NCBI GenBank assembly: GCA_965112735.1
Contig: OZ218964.1
Location: 1,364,001 to 1,428,000 of the forward strand
Origin: Phaeosaccion multiseriatum
Taxonomy: Eukaryota > Ochrophyta, other classes
DNA length: 64,000 nt
Direction of reading: 5' to 3'
The notes under the pieces are model-generated. The model saw only the letters and a list, made by a program, of their open reading frames with translations, did no database searches and was not told where the DNA came from. Below are positions 43,532-59,682 of the stretch, in pieces. A program made the position numbers and the translations under genes. The number at the start of each line of letters is the position of its first letter. Position 1 is the stretch's first letter.

Positions 43532-46500
43532 GGTTGACCACCCCACCCCACCCTCTGTCCTGACACCTGCTCTACCCACAGGACCTGAAAGCTGCTTTGG
43601 ACAAGTCTCCTCTCGAGTTCCAATCCCTGAATGAGGCCATCAAAAACGCCGCTGCCGCCATGCTGGAGGGGGAGGATGCAGACGGGAAGAGGTGGATGTG
43701 CCAGGAGCTCAGGGACGCTTATGTGGCGCTTGGTAACCTCTCGCAAAGGAGGGCTAAGGCAGCCATCATCAGGTTGGTATGGAGGGGAGGGGAATGGAGG
43801 GGGTGGGGTGGGGGGGGGGGGGGGAGGGAGGGAGGAACGCCGAAGTAGAGGACGTAGGCCTTGTTACTCGAAACCTTTGTTATTCTCCCCGACACGCCAT
43901 ATCTTGCAAGTAAAATCCCTTCCGCTTCTATACATACTCATTCCTCTCTCTCTCTCTCTCTCTCTTAACTCTATGCTCTTTGCTCCAATTTGTTTCTTTT
44001 CTTTTCTTCTCCTTTTCTCAGCAAGTTTGCGAGGCTGCTTGGAGAGAAGTTCGTCCGCACTGAGCCCATCGGCACAGACAGGGACTACCGCCGCTACTGG
44101 TGCCTCGCTGACGATAATCGCATCTACGTGGAGGAGGTGAGAGGGGAGGGAAGGAAGGGGAGGGGGGCGTGGGGGTGGGGGGGTAGGAGGGAGGGAAGAG
44201 AGGGAGCGAGGGAGCGAGGGGGGGGGGTGGGGGGGAGGGATGGCAGTGGATGGGAAGGGTGATATGTGTACGAGCAAGAGGATGGAGCACGGATCGCGCC
44301 AAGAAAGGAGGAAGAAGAAGAAGTTGTGGGCAGAGAGAGTGGTGTTCCCTGGTGTTCCGTGGTGTTCCGGAGTGTTACGCATCTCAAGTGCCATGACCAT
44401 ACGCCTGTTCTCGCCCCGCCTCTCCCGCTTGCTTGCGCTCCCTCTCTCTCGTCAACGCGTCCCCCCCCCCCTTACAGCTCCATAGGCGGAGCGACGCCCC
44501 TCCTTTATTGCCGTATGGTGGAGAGGGCAAGAAGCAGATGAGCGGCCTGCTTCAAGGGTATATGGGGAACAGCGGCGGTGGGGGGCAGAAGCAGTACGGA
44601 GAGCAGCAGCAGATGATGGTACATCAACAACAGCAGCAGCAGCAGCAGCAGGAGGAGGAGCGGCAGCAGCAGTTGATGCTACAGCAGCAGCGACTGGAGC
44701 AATACTCGCCCCACATGTTCGAGACGACTTGGCGCTTTTACGACTCGGAGGAGGAGGTGCGCAGGCTTATTCTCAGCCTCGATGACAGAGGCATAAGGGA
44801 GAGAGCCCTCAAGGAGGCCTTACAGGAGAGGTTTGACGTGAAGGAGTTAGGGACGGCAGGAGGAGGAGGGGCAGGAGCAGATGTGATGAGCGAGTGGAAA
44901 GAGACAGGCAACCCACTCATTGGGAAGCGGGTGGCGCGTTCGTTTGGCCGCCATACCAATGCCTGCGGTACGATTGTTATGTGGCTTCCTGGAGAGGACA
45001 ATGAGGGTCTGGCGCTGTGGCATGTCAAGCACGACGATGGAGACTCAGAGGATCTTGAGGAGAAGGAGGCGCTCGCGGCGGTGCAGCTCTGGGAGGAGGA
45101 GGAGAGCGAACAGGGCAAGAAGGCACGGGGCGAAGGGGGTGCAGCAGCAGTTGGTGATACAGCAGCAGGCCGAGGAGGAGAGGCGATGGATGTGAGCGCA
45201 GACGGTGCCACAACCACCACCACGGAGGAGCAGCAGCAGCAGCAGGAGCAGCGAAGACTGGTGCCTCGAGAGGCCTATGTCAACAAGCTGGACAGGTCGG
45301 TGCTGGTGGCGGCGAAGGGGGGCTTGGGACTGCCGGCGTTGCAGTTGGAACTTCTGCACCGAGAGGCGGCCATGCTTCCCGACCTGAGGGACAGAGTCAA
45401 GGGCTACTGTAGAGGAGCCAACAACCCACGGGCGCTGTGGACCACAAGGTTGAAGGATGCCGTGAGTGCTGGAGACATTGGCGCTGCTTTGCTCGAGTTG
45501 GAAGAGACGGTACACAGTACACAAAGTGCCGAGGATGTGATTGAAGATGTGCGTATGGGGATGGAGGCTGAGGGGTGGAAGTTCAGCACCGAGGGAATGA
45601 CCGAGGGAATGGCCGAGGTGGCTCCGGCGGTGGGCAAGAGAGTGAGGAGGTTTTGGAAGGACGACGGAGTGGACAAGGTGAGTTGGAGTTTGGAGGAGTG
45701 GGGTGGGGTTGGGTGGGGTTATATATATATAATATATATATATGTATATATAGGTGAACTTAAAACGGAATATGATGGGTAGGGGTAGAATAGAGTTTGG
45801 GTGCGGCGCAGTGGAGTCGGTGCAGTGCAGTGGAGTGGAGTGGAGTGGACTTTTTCTTAATCTACTTACATCTTGTTGCCCTCTCGCCGCTGACCTCCGT
45901 GTCCTCACCCCCCCCCCCCCCCCCCCCTCCTCCTCCCCCCTCTCTCCCCTTTCGGTATCTATTTGTTGCGTCCGTGGTGATGCTTGCTTGCTCTGCTTGT
46001 GGCTGCAGGAGGCACCCCCTACGGGCTTAATTCTCTCCGACGGCGTCGTCATGGCCTACCTCCCGGCGGAGAAAGAGAGGAAACAGCAGCAGGAGGAGGA
46101 GGCGGGGGGCAGTGACAAGAGCAAGGCTGACCAGAAGAAGAGGAAGAAGGAGGAGAAGAAGAAGAGGAAGAAGGAGGGCATGAAGGGCCCCAAGAGGGCA
46201 GTCTGGTACATAGTGCATGACAACGGGGTGGAGGAGGATCTCAACCAGAAAGAGGCCCTCAAGGCTGCCAGAGACTTTGAGCAGCAGCGGACCAAGGAGG
46301 AGGAGGAGGAGGAAGATGAGGAAGAGGAGGAGGAAGAGGAGGAGGAAGAGGAAGAGGAGGAGGAAGACGAGGAAGAGACGGATGACTCGGAGTCCGAGGA
46401 GGAGGGGGTGGCAGGCAGCAGCAGCGGCAGCAAGAAAAAGCAAGCCAAGCGCGACCGCGAGGAGGAGTCAGAAGAGGAGGTGAGGGAGGAGGTTCTGGTG

Positions 46501-46945
46501 TGTGCCTTGTGTGTGTGCTCTAGATAGCGCTGTGTACCTACCCACCTGCCTGCCTGCCTACCTACCTTCCTACCTACCTACCTGCCTACCTACCTGCCTA
46601 CCTGCCTACAAGCCTACCCACCTACCTTCCTACCTTCCTACCTACCTACCTACCTACCTACCTACCTACCTACCTATGTGCCTCCCTATGTGCCTACCTG
46701 CCTACTACCTTCCTACCTACCTACCTACCTACCCACCTACCTACCTACCTACCTGCCTGCCTACCTGTGTTAGCGTTTGTAGTGCCCTGCCTCTGCTTGT
46801 GAGGCTGCGTGTTGAGTTTTTGTGTCGAAGCGTGTTGACTTCTGACACTCAACGATAAGGCGAAAGATACCCTCACACATCACACGGAGGTCAGCTTTCC
46901 CTTTCCTCACCTCAAACTTTCTTTTGTCGCCCCTGTACCCCCTTC

Positions 46946-46991
<46 letters not shown>

Positions 46992-48006
46992 CTTTTTTTT
47001 TCTTTTTTTTTTGTCTCCCTCCCTCGCCCTCGCCCACCCCCCCTCCTCTCTTCCTTTCTCTCCCTCTCATCCGCCCACATGTCACTCACACACACACACA
47101 ACACACACACGCAGTACATGGATGGCAGCGACAGCGAGACAGAGGTGATTCCGCACACCGGCGCAAACCGCCCGACCTTGTGGCCCAACTGGGGCGCGAG
47201 GCAGGGCTGGACACGAGCAGTGAAGGCCGCCACCACCACTGCCGAGCTCTATATGGCCATGGTGTCGCTTGTGGAGAGCTGCATTGCCTTCGGTGAGGAG
47301 AGAGGAGAGTGGGGGGGGAGGGGGGGGGGGGTTGAGAGGAAGGGTAGGAGGGAGGGTGTAAGAGAAGAGAGGGTCGCAGGGGGGGTGGGTAAGAGAAGAG
47401 GATGAGAGAGGTGGGCTAAGAGAGAAGAGGATGAGAGGAGTGGGCTAAGAGAGAAGAGGATGAGAGGAGTGGGCTAAGAGAGAAGAGGGTGAGAGGAGTG
47501 GGGTAAGGGAGAGGCGGGTCACAGGGGAGGGTTACAGAGGGACACATCGTACGTCCAAGTTCTTTTGTAGATGGGTGAACGACCGACGAACTTCAAGACA
47601 CGTACCCTCCTTCCCTCCTTCCTGACTACTTTGTTGTTTTCTCTCTCTCCCACTCTCTGTTCCTCCCTCCCTTCCTTTCTCTCTCTCGCTGTCTCTCCCA
47701 CTCCCTCGTACTCCCCTTTCCTTGGTGGTGGTTGGGTACCTTCGTGGTGATGCTTGGGTCTCGTTTGGTCCGGTACGGCACTTCACAGGCATCAAGACAG
47801 AGTCTGTCCTTGTCAAGGGCCGCCCCCCTCGCTCCAGCAACGCCTGGCAGAGCGGAGGGAGGCGCCCCTCACAGGGGAGAGCAGCGGCGGCGGCAGGCAG
47901 GGCTCGGCTTCAGGCGGCAGCGCAGGCAACGGCAGATGAGGAGGCGGCGGATGCACGGGCCTCGAAACAAAAGAAGAAGGGAAGGGGGCCCCCTAGGGTG
48001 AGGTAG
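37122..48006 (+). CDS. DDT/WHIM-domain chromatin-remodelling factor with tandem Tudor-like modules
   Basis: Large nuclear protein, probably the non-catalytic partner of an ISWI-type remodeller. Exons: 37122-37640, 37995-38234, 38550-38777, 39043-39117, 39550-39782, 40620-40713, 41166-41579, 42021-42151, 42429-42670, 42884-43146, 43339-43416, 43582-43772, 44022-44136, 44478-45677, 46009-46479, 47115-47292, 47789-48006. All phases fit, giving about 1,629 residues. Charged coiled-coil and NLS-like NKKKRKLP lie in exons 1-3. The DDT domain is in exon 5 ([20 protein letters not shown]). WHIM segments follow in exons 8 and 12, and the hallmark [13 protein letters not shown] (exon 13) contacts ISWI in the family. 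Exon 14 has polyGln and a Tudor-like block, [20 protein letters not shown]; exons 14-15 repeat it, split by a Lys/Glu insertion. No PHD finger or bromodomain is seen. The acceptor of exon 7 (CAACAG|CAGCAG) is weak. A stop follows the last donor-like GTGAGG. Confidence 0.88.
40143..40612 (+). repeat. (CTA)n microsatellite, about 470 bp
   Basis: Imperfect CTA/ACT triplets, interrupted by CTG and CCT, fill the end of intron 5 of the DDT-WHIM gene up to the exon 6 acceptor. They produce long Leu or Tyr frames that are not genes. Confidence 0.93.
41042..41135 (+). repeat. (AAC)n microsatellite
   Basis: Lies before the exon 7 acceptor of the DDT-WHIM gene, preceded by (GGA)n at 40750-40831 after the donor. 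Confidence 0.9.
41593..41832 (+). repeat. (GA)n microsatellite
   Basis: Begins about 14 bases after the exon 7 donor of the DDT-WHIM gene. Confidence 0.9.
42152..42162 (+). repeat. Dispersed core, copy 7 (DDT-WHIM donor)
   Basis: The core itself is the donor: AACAG|GTTGGTGATACGGGG at the end of exon 8, in the reverse orientation to the acceptor copies. Confidence 0.75.
42163..42312 (+). repeat. (GGGA)n microsatellite
   Basis: Begins directly after the GTTGGTGATAC donor of exon 8. Confidence 0.9.
45150..45160 (+). repeat. Dispersed core, copy 8 (DDT-WHIM exon)
   Basis: CAGCAGTTGGTGATACAGCA within exon 14, read as Ala-Val-Gly-Asp-Thr. Confidence 0.7.
46535..46770 (+). repeat. (CCTA)n microsatellite
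   Basis: CCTA/CCTG tetranucleotides in intron 15 of the DDT-WHIM gene; followed nearer the acceptor by (CT)n (46949-46988) and (CA)n (47088-47112). Confidence 0.92.
47390..47518 (+). repeat. 33-bp minisatellite
   Basis: Four imperfect copies of a GAGAAGAGGATGAGAGGAGT-type unit in intron 16 of the DDT-WHIM gene. Confidence 0.8.
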
Positions 48007-49419
48007 TGAGTGGTGTTGGGTAGTGAGGGGTATTGGGTAGTGAGTGGTGTTGGGTCGTCTGAGGTGTGACGGGCTGTGCTGCTGCTGCTGTAGTGCTGGT
48101 GCTGGTGGTGGTGGTGGTGGTGGTGTGGCTGCTGCTACCTGCCTGTGAAGGAGCGGGTTTCGGGTAAGGGTGCGGCCTTTTAAAAGCACTGACGCAAAAT
48201 AGCGGAGAGGAGGAGGAGGAGGAGGAGGAGGAGGGGGAAGGGGGAGGGAGGAGGGGGTGGAATTACTGATGGACCAGCCTCAGGGGTGAAGGGCTAAGCC
48301 ATGAGAGAGAGGGAAATGATCAGCAGTGGACAGTGATGGATGAGTTGCTAAGGGAGGAAACAAGGACCCTCCACAGAGACAGATACAGAGGAGGAGGAGG
48401 AGGAGGAGGAGGAGGAGGAGGAGGAGGAGGAGGAGGAGGAGGAGGAGGAGGAGGAGGAGAAGGAGGCATGAGAGCATGAGAGCATGAGAGCATGAGGGGT
48501 GCGTGGTGTCTCTCTTTCGGTCAGACGAACAGGAGGGTGGAAGGCAAGGACGATGATGGGAGGTGATGGGAGGTGATGGGAGGTAGCGAAGGGAGAGGGG
48601 AGAGGGGGACGCCGAGGTGAGAAACAAGGAAGGGGGGGGGGGGCGGGGCTTTTGCTGACGTACTGGATGCGTGACAAAGCAGCCCGGCCCAAATTGGAAG
48701 ATGTCCGCTGTGCACCCTGAGGGGTTGACTCTTCTTAACTAATCTTAACTATGCCAAGTCTTTGGTGTGTGTGTGTGAGTGTGCGTGTCGCGCTCTCCTA
48801 GGAAGAGGCCAAGGCAGAGGGCTTGATACCCCGGCTTTCTGCTTTCCGGCCCACCATTTTTGAATCTTACATTGTATTGACATACTATGGCGCTCCACTC
48901 ACTGCTCTCGCACTCTCCTCTCTGGGTGGCGTGTGAGGCAAGAGAAAGGAATGTCTTTATCTCAAACATCGACCCTCCCGCCCCCCCACTCAGTGTGGTA
49001 AGTGATCACTCACACCCACATTGGAGAAGCGCACGAGCATACTGCATTGTTTATAGCGCCCCTCACCCCCCCCTCCTCCTCCTCCTCCTCCTCCTCCTCT
49101 TTCCCCCTCTCCCTCACAACAAACACCGACAACAACAACAAAACACAGTGCCCATCCGCACAAAGAAACATGCAAACGAAGGGACGGAGGGAGGGCCTTG
49201 CCTCACGCCTCTCTTCGCTTTCTCCAATTCCGAGTTCGAGATTCCAAGTGCGAGCGAAGCATCGAAGCTGCCTCCCATTCTGCACTGGTGATCCCTCCCA
49301 TCTACTTACTACGTGAATACTACGTGGGGTCTCAAACCTAACCCCTGCGGTCTAATGAGTCCCTTTCCTCGTCCTCCCTCCCCCTCCCCTCCTCTCCCTC
49401 CTCCTCTTACACAAACCGC

Positions 49420-49452
<33 letters not shown>

Positions 49453-49783
49453 CAGAGAGAAGAATGCTTTTGGCCAAAGACAAAAGACAAAACATAAAAT
49501 CTCTGTAGTCCTCCGACACGCGCGAGCCTCATATAGGTCACACCCACGGCAGCACCAGTCACAGCACAGTGACAAACACCACAGCCTGGAGTCCCTCTGC
49601 TCTAAATTCGGGGCGCGTTACCGTGTGCGTATACGCGAGGGATGGCTCACCGCACATACGCCATCGACTGCCATCTGTGGCCATGTGGATGATCAACTGT
49701 TGCTCTAAACTCTTCCATGACGGAGGAGATGGAGATGGGGAAGTGTGTGGATGGTAGCGGATGGTCTGTCCTGGCTCGCCCTC
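48007..49783. other. Convergent intergenic region DDT-WHIM gene / metalloprotease
   Basis: These 1.8 kb hold (GGT)n at about 48102-48126, two (GGA)n tracts (about 48202-48232 and 48388-48457), (GGTGATGGGA)n near 48556-48586 and a (GA)n run near 49422-49446. No open frame has gene-like content. Confidence 0.5.
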
Positions 49784-50061
49784 TTACAGCTCGTCACAAT
49801 CGATGTCCTTGTAGAGGCCGAAGCCGCAAAAACGACAGTTGGGCACACCTGTTTCATATAGGAAGAGCCGGGGACGGAGGTCAGGGGCGAAGGGGCAGAG
49901 GGAAGCAAGGAGAGGAGGGAAGGTCCTCACGCACACGCATATATTTAGACACACGTACATACAAGAAATAGCAAGCACACACACGCACACACACGCACAC
50001 ACATGCACACATACACACACACACATGCACACATGCACACACACACACACACACACACGCG

Positions 50062-50092
<31 letters not shown>

Positions 50093-50384
50093 AAACGCAC
50101 CTCCAACTCCGCAGCCCAGGCCCGACAAAACGCCGTTTCTGTCTTCCACGCACGACGTGCTGTTGAAGCACGGTCTGTTGTTGGAGCACGAGGCCGCGCA
50201 GAACAGCCCCTCAGGGTTCTTTGTGTCGTCTTTTATCGAGCAGTCGAACTCCTTGTACAGCCCAAAGCCACAGAACCGGCAGTCGAGGATGCCTGCCAGA
50301 CGGGGAGGGGAGCACAGAGGCGGGAGGGAGGAGGAGGACTTGTGAGCTGGTGTTTTCCCTATACATACACCACCGTCTACACAC

Positions 50385-50441
<57 letters not shown>

Positions 50442-52308
50442 CTGCAACTCCGCAGCCCAATCCCGGGCAGCCCGAAACGCTCGTAACGCACGGGTAACGG
50501 GCGCTGCACTTGTCCGAGCAAAACTCCACCTCTTCCTCCCCACCCTCCTCCTCCTTGTCCTCCTCCTCCTCCTGCGGGGTGGAGGTGGGGATGGTGATGG
50601 GTGCGAGGCTGGGCGCTACTGTGGGCGCTAGAGAGGGCCCTACGGTGGGCGCTGGCCTTGGTCTCAAGGTCGTTGACTCCGCAGTGGGAGTGGCGGTGGG
50701 TGGGGTGGTGGGTAGTGTGGTGGGTAGTGCAGTGGGTACATCGGTAGGTGGGTCGGTAGGTGGGTTGGTTGGTGGGTCGGTAGGTGGGTTGGTTGGTGGG
50801 TCGGTAGGTGGGTCGGTTGGTGGGTCGGTAGGTGGGTCGGTTGGTGGGTCGGTAGGTCGGGGCCGCCTTGTCGGCGTCGCGGTGGGCGCAGCTGTGGGTG
50901 CAGCTGTGGGTGCGGATGTGGGTGCGGCTGTGGGTGCGGCTGTGGGTCTTGCTGAGGGCTTTGAGAGAGGGAGAGAGAGGATGGGAGGGAAGGGGAGGGG
51001 AGGGAGGAAGGGGCTTAGAAACACTGCGAACGAGTTGGCACTACGCAATCGCCAAAAACGTGCACGTCACAACCTAACCCAGTCCAATCGAGGAGAGGGG
51101 AGTGAGGGAGGGGAAAGGGGTTTCAGTTTATTGGACCCTGTCCACCACAAATTCAGGAGAGAGAGGGCAGAGGAGAGAGAGGACAGAGAGAAGAGGGGGG
51201 GAGAGGGGAGAGAGGGGAGAGAAAGCGGAGACGAGAGAGAAGAGGGGGAGAGGGGAGAGAGAGAGGAGTAGAGAGAGAGAAGAGGGAAAGAGGGAGGGAG
51301 TGAGGGAGAGGAGTAGAGAGAGAGGAGTACCTGTGAAGAGTCACTCTCGCTGGGTGGAACCCTCGGGGCCCCTGGTGTGCCATTCGGCGCTGAGGTGGCT
51401 GATGGCGTGGAAGAGGGTGTGGCATGCTCGCCAGTGACGAGGTCGACACACTCACTGCCCTCGTCAGTGGACACGTCGTAACCCAGGGCGGAGAGGAGGT
51501 TCCTGGTCAGGGGCCCAACGCATCGAATGGACTCTGCCATACCCAGGAAGGGGGACAGGAGGGAGTCAAAGTCTCCGGGGGGGAAGGTGTCCTCATCGAA
51601 GTGACTGAGGCTCGCGCCTGCAGAGAAGATGGAAGGGGCGTATATTCTGGAGCACACGTCGGCTGCAGGGAGGAGAGAAGGTTGGGAGGGGAGGGGAGGG
51701 GAGAAGAGGGGGCGGGTATAGGGAGGAGAGGGGCAGGGTGGGAGGGAGAGAGAGAGAGAGAAGAGAGAGAGAAGAGAGGTTTCGTTAGAGGCGGTCGAGA
51801 GAGAAGCAGGAGAAGGAAGAGCGGCAGCAGTTGTTGGTACAGCAGCAGAAGCAGCAGCAGACCGGGCCCATTCCTCAGCCCCCTTCCTTCTCCTCCTCCT
51901 CCTCCTCCTCCTCCTCCTCCTCTTCCTCCCCCTCCCCCTCCTCCTCCTCCTCCTCCCTCCTTCCTTCTCCTCCTTCTCATCCTCCTCCTCCCCCCCCCAC
52001 CTCCTCCCTTACTTGGTGAGTGGTACGCGCACACGTCCCCCTCCCCCCCAGTCATGGCGCTGACTTGTTCCTCCGGTGTAGGGAACTCTATTTCATCAAG
52101 CTTACGTAACTCCGCCCCCGGGGTGGCGCGCCCCCCTGTCCCTGGGGGAGTGACGTGGAGCAGCTTCTGGAAGGACGTTTTGACCCCCCCCGGGCGGAAC
52201 TGGGGGAGGGAGTTTCCGAGCGTGTAATCGAGAGTCTTGGTGACGCCCAGGTTGTGCACGATTTCATGCAGCACCACCGTCACCTGTTTGTGTTGATTTA
52301 TCATGAGG

Positions 52309-52364
<56 letters not shown>

Positions 52365-54073
52365 ACATATATACAGGTACGTCCAATGGGTTAGGTGTGT
52401 AAATGGGGTTAAGGAGGGAGGGGGGGGTGGCGGGGAGGGTTGTGCCCACACCGTTTGGTCCGTACGAAGAAAGAGCATTCATTCCTCCTTACACTCACTT
52501 ACGCACTCACTCCTCCCTGACTGCCTCACTGCCTTACGGCCCCATTGCCACACTCACGTAATCGTATTGTGTGCTGCTCATTGATACACCATCCAGGGCA
52601 AAGGACCTGTCAGAAAGGAGAGGGGAGGAGAGGGGAGGGGAGGGGACGGGAGGGGAGGGGAGTGAGAGGAGGGGGGAGTGTTGCGCATCATGTACAGAGG
52701 GGGGTCACATACACTCTCTCACTCAACTCTCGCACTATCACCACTCAGACACACACACACACACACACTCACCCACCTACCCACACCCACACACACACAC
52801 TCTCTCACACTCACTCACCAATCGATTCCCTCGTCGGAGTTTACGGCCACAGTGATGTCAGCCCCGAAACCGTCACCAATGTCTCCTGTATAGAGCCTCC
52901 CGTATCTAACCTGGGCAGCCGAGTAGATGGTCTCAACGTCCCCATCGAGGTTGAGCTTGGTGCTGGAGGCAGTGGCCAGCACACTTCCGTCTCGAAAGTC
53001 CTCGGGAGGTGCAACGGGCGTAAAGTCAACGGTGATGGGGAAGAGGGGGGGCAGGAACGTGTGCGCAACGATGCAAAAACTCTCCATGGCTGCGTCCAGT
53101 ATGGCCTGCCAGGTAGGTGGGTGGGTGAGAGGAGGGGGAGGGAGGGGGGGTGGGGGATGTTGAGAGGAAGGCGAGAGGGGGAAAGCACGGCAGGTGTAGT
53201 GCGAGCTCCACCCCCTTCCCGGCAGAAACTCTTCCTCACCTCATCGAACTTGCCCAGCCAGTTCCAGTTGATATAAAAGTACTGGGCCAGCATGTCGGGC
53301 GAGCACTCATGCGCCAGCTTCCTCCTCCTCCTCCTCCCCCTTGACTTATTCCCAGCCCCAGCGTCAGCCTCTGCCTCCCCGTCCCGATGCGCCTCATACA
53401 CCTCCTTCTCTCCCATGAACCGCTGCTCCTCCGTACGGGATGCCAGTAGCACGTCAGGCTCATACTCCATCACTTTTGAAACGACGGGCGAGTAGATACC
53501 GGCTACGCTTTCCTGCAGCTCTCTTCCTCCCTCCGCACCATCTGTTCGGAGTTTTTGCCCCCACCCGCCGTTCTGACCGCTTGCAGTTGCGGCTGTGCCC
53601 TCCTCCCCCCTGATCGGTCCCTGCTCCCCAGGCAAAGTGGCCCTTCCTTCCGGACCAGCATTGCCACTCTCAACTAAGAGCGCGCAGCTGACGGTAGTTA
53701 GACCCAGAAGGAATAGGAGCGCCACACTGGCAAGTTGAGCAAACGCGCGCCTGTCCCTGCTCCTGCCCTCGTCCCCCTCCAACAGCGCCCCGCTCGCGCC
53801 TTCCTCGCAGCGGTGCTGCTCCCCCTGGTCGACCTGCCCCGGCAACTGCATACATTTCTCGCCAGTGCCACCTCTGCTGCTGTCCTGACACACGGCGGCT
53901 GGCCGAGAGTGCGCCGAGAGAAAGCTGGGGTCGTCGGCTTCATACCTGTCCGTTGCACCTCTCATACTTTCCCCCGCGCTCCTCTCTCTCTTTCTCGCTC
54001 GCTCTCCCTTCCGGCGTTGAGCAGCAGGGACGTTTGCTCTGTGTTGCACAGGGGGAGACGATCGGCTGACCAT
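49784..54073 (-). CDS. Membrane-anchored zincin metalloprotease with Pro-Thr stalk and Cys-rich modules
   Basis: Probable cell-surface zinc protease. Exons 54073-53240, 53105-52819, 52606-52558, 52283-52013, 51662-51331, 50958-50442, 50292-50101 and 49848-49784 join in phase to 848 residues. A long basic N-terminus precedes one hydrophobic span (about 111-133, [20 protein letters not shown]), making a type II anchor; ATG 53965 is a possible later start. The catalytic HEIVH sits at about 396-400 ([12 protein letters not shown]). A second histidine in [11 protein letters not shown] is the likely third ligand, and SPFLGMAES the Met-turn, an order seen in leishmanolysin-like and related secreted zincins. 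A Pro-Thr stalk (PTDPPT, PTAAPT repeats) follows, then paired Cys modules: CSDKC and CAASC units ending GLGCGV, and [10 protein letters not shown] in exons 7 and 8. The exact peptidase family is uncertain. Confidence 0.83.
49975..50098 (+). repeat. (CA)n microsatellite
   Basis: In the metalloprotease intron after exon 7; (GT)n directly after the donor on the gene's strand. A matching tract at 50382-50438 follows the exon 6 donor in the same way. Confidence 0.9.
50695..50950 (-). repeat. Coding Pro-Thr repeat
   Basis: Iterated GGTGGGTCGGTA-type units on the plus strand encode the PTDPPT and PTAAPT stalk of the metalloprotease. Confidence 0.88.
52319..52374. repeat. (AT)n microsatellite
   Basis: In the metalloprotease intron preceding exon 4. 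Confidence 0.9.
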
Positions 54074-54617
54074 TTGTTGTGCCAAAAATTATTTTTCCAC
54101 ACCCGTCGTTTGTTGTTCAAAAAGAGGTGATTCGGAAAGTATCCATTTTTGGGTACCCCCCAATTCAAACAATCACACCGCCACCCCCTCGGGCCAAAAC
54201 TTTCTATTCTATACGCACACACGTGCCTGATGACGATGCTGCTGCATGAAGGCTCTCGCTAGTGCTGTCGGGATTGCTGATTGCTGGGCTGTCTCGCCCT
54301 TGCGTGTAGGTTGCGGGCTGGAGCTTTGCTAGGCTTGCACGCTTGCACTTGGGTTTTTGGCTTCTGCGTGGCGCCCGGGCGCAAAATCCCCCTCGCCTGT
54401 TGGAACCTGGAACCTTGAACGAACGACCCACCAAGCCCGAGCAGCTCGTCAAAAGGGGCAATAGAAAGAAAAATAAGGCAATAGTGCGTATATCTCATCA
54501 CTCAGAGGTATCTCTCTCGAGATATTCTCAATTCTCGAGTACCTTGACCCTTGGAAGAGAAATACAAACCCCATGGTTTATATTTCATGTATTTATTATT
54601 TATATAAAAAAGCATCT
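54074..54617. other. Upstream region of metalloprotease / 3' flank of deacetylase
   Basis: These 544 bp lie between two minus-strand genes. The right end is AT-rich (about 54560-54612), as expected for the deacetylase 3' UTR. No repeat or gene is seen. Confidence 0.5.
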
Positions 54618-59506
<4,889 letters not shown>

Positions 59507-59682
59507 AGTAGTAGATGCAGTGAGGGAAAGGAGGAGAGAGAGAAGAGGGAAGGGGAAGGACGAAGGGCGGAAGAAGATGGCACCAGATGGAAGAAAATAT
59601 CAGCTGGAAAATCTATTCACCGAATCACCCCCCCCACCTTTCTCCTTCTCTCTTATACGCCCACCTTCTTATACTTTAGAGC
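59507..59682. promoter_or_regulatory. Short head-to-head promoter, deacetylase / PAP-fibrillin
   Basis: Only 176 bp separate the two start codons, the tightest divergent spacing in the window. A C-run (about 59628-59636) is present. No defined element is recognised. Confidence 0.5.
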
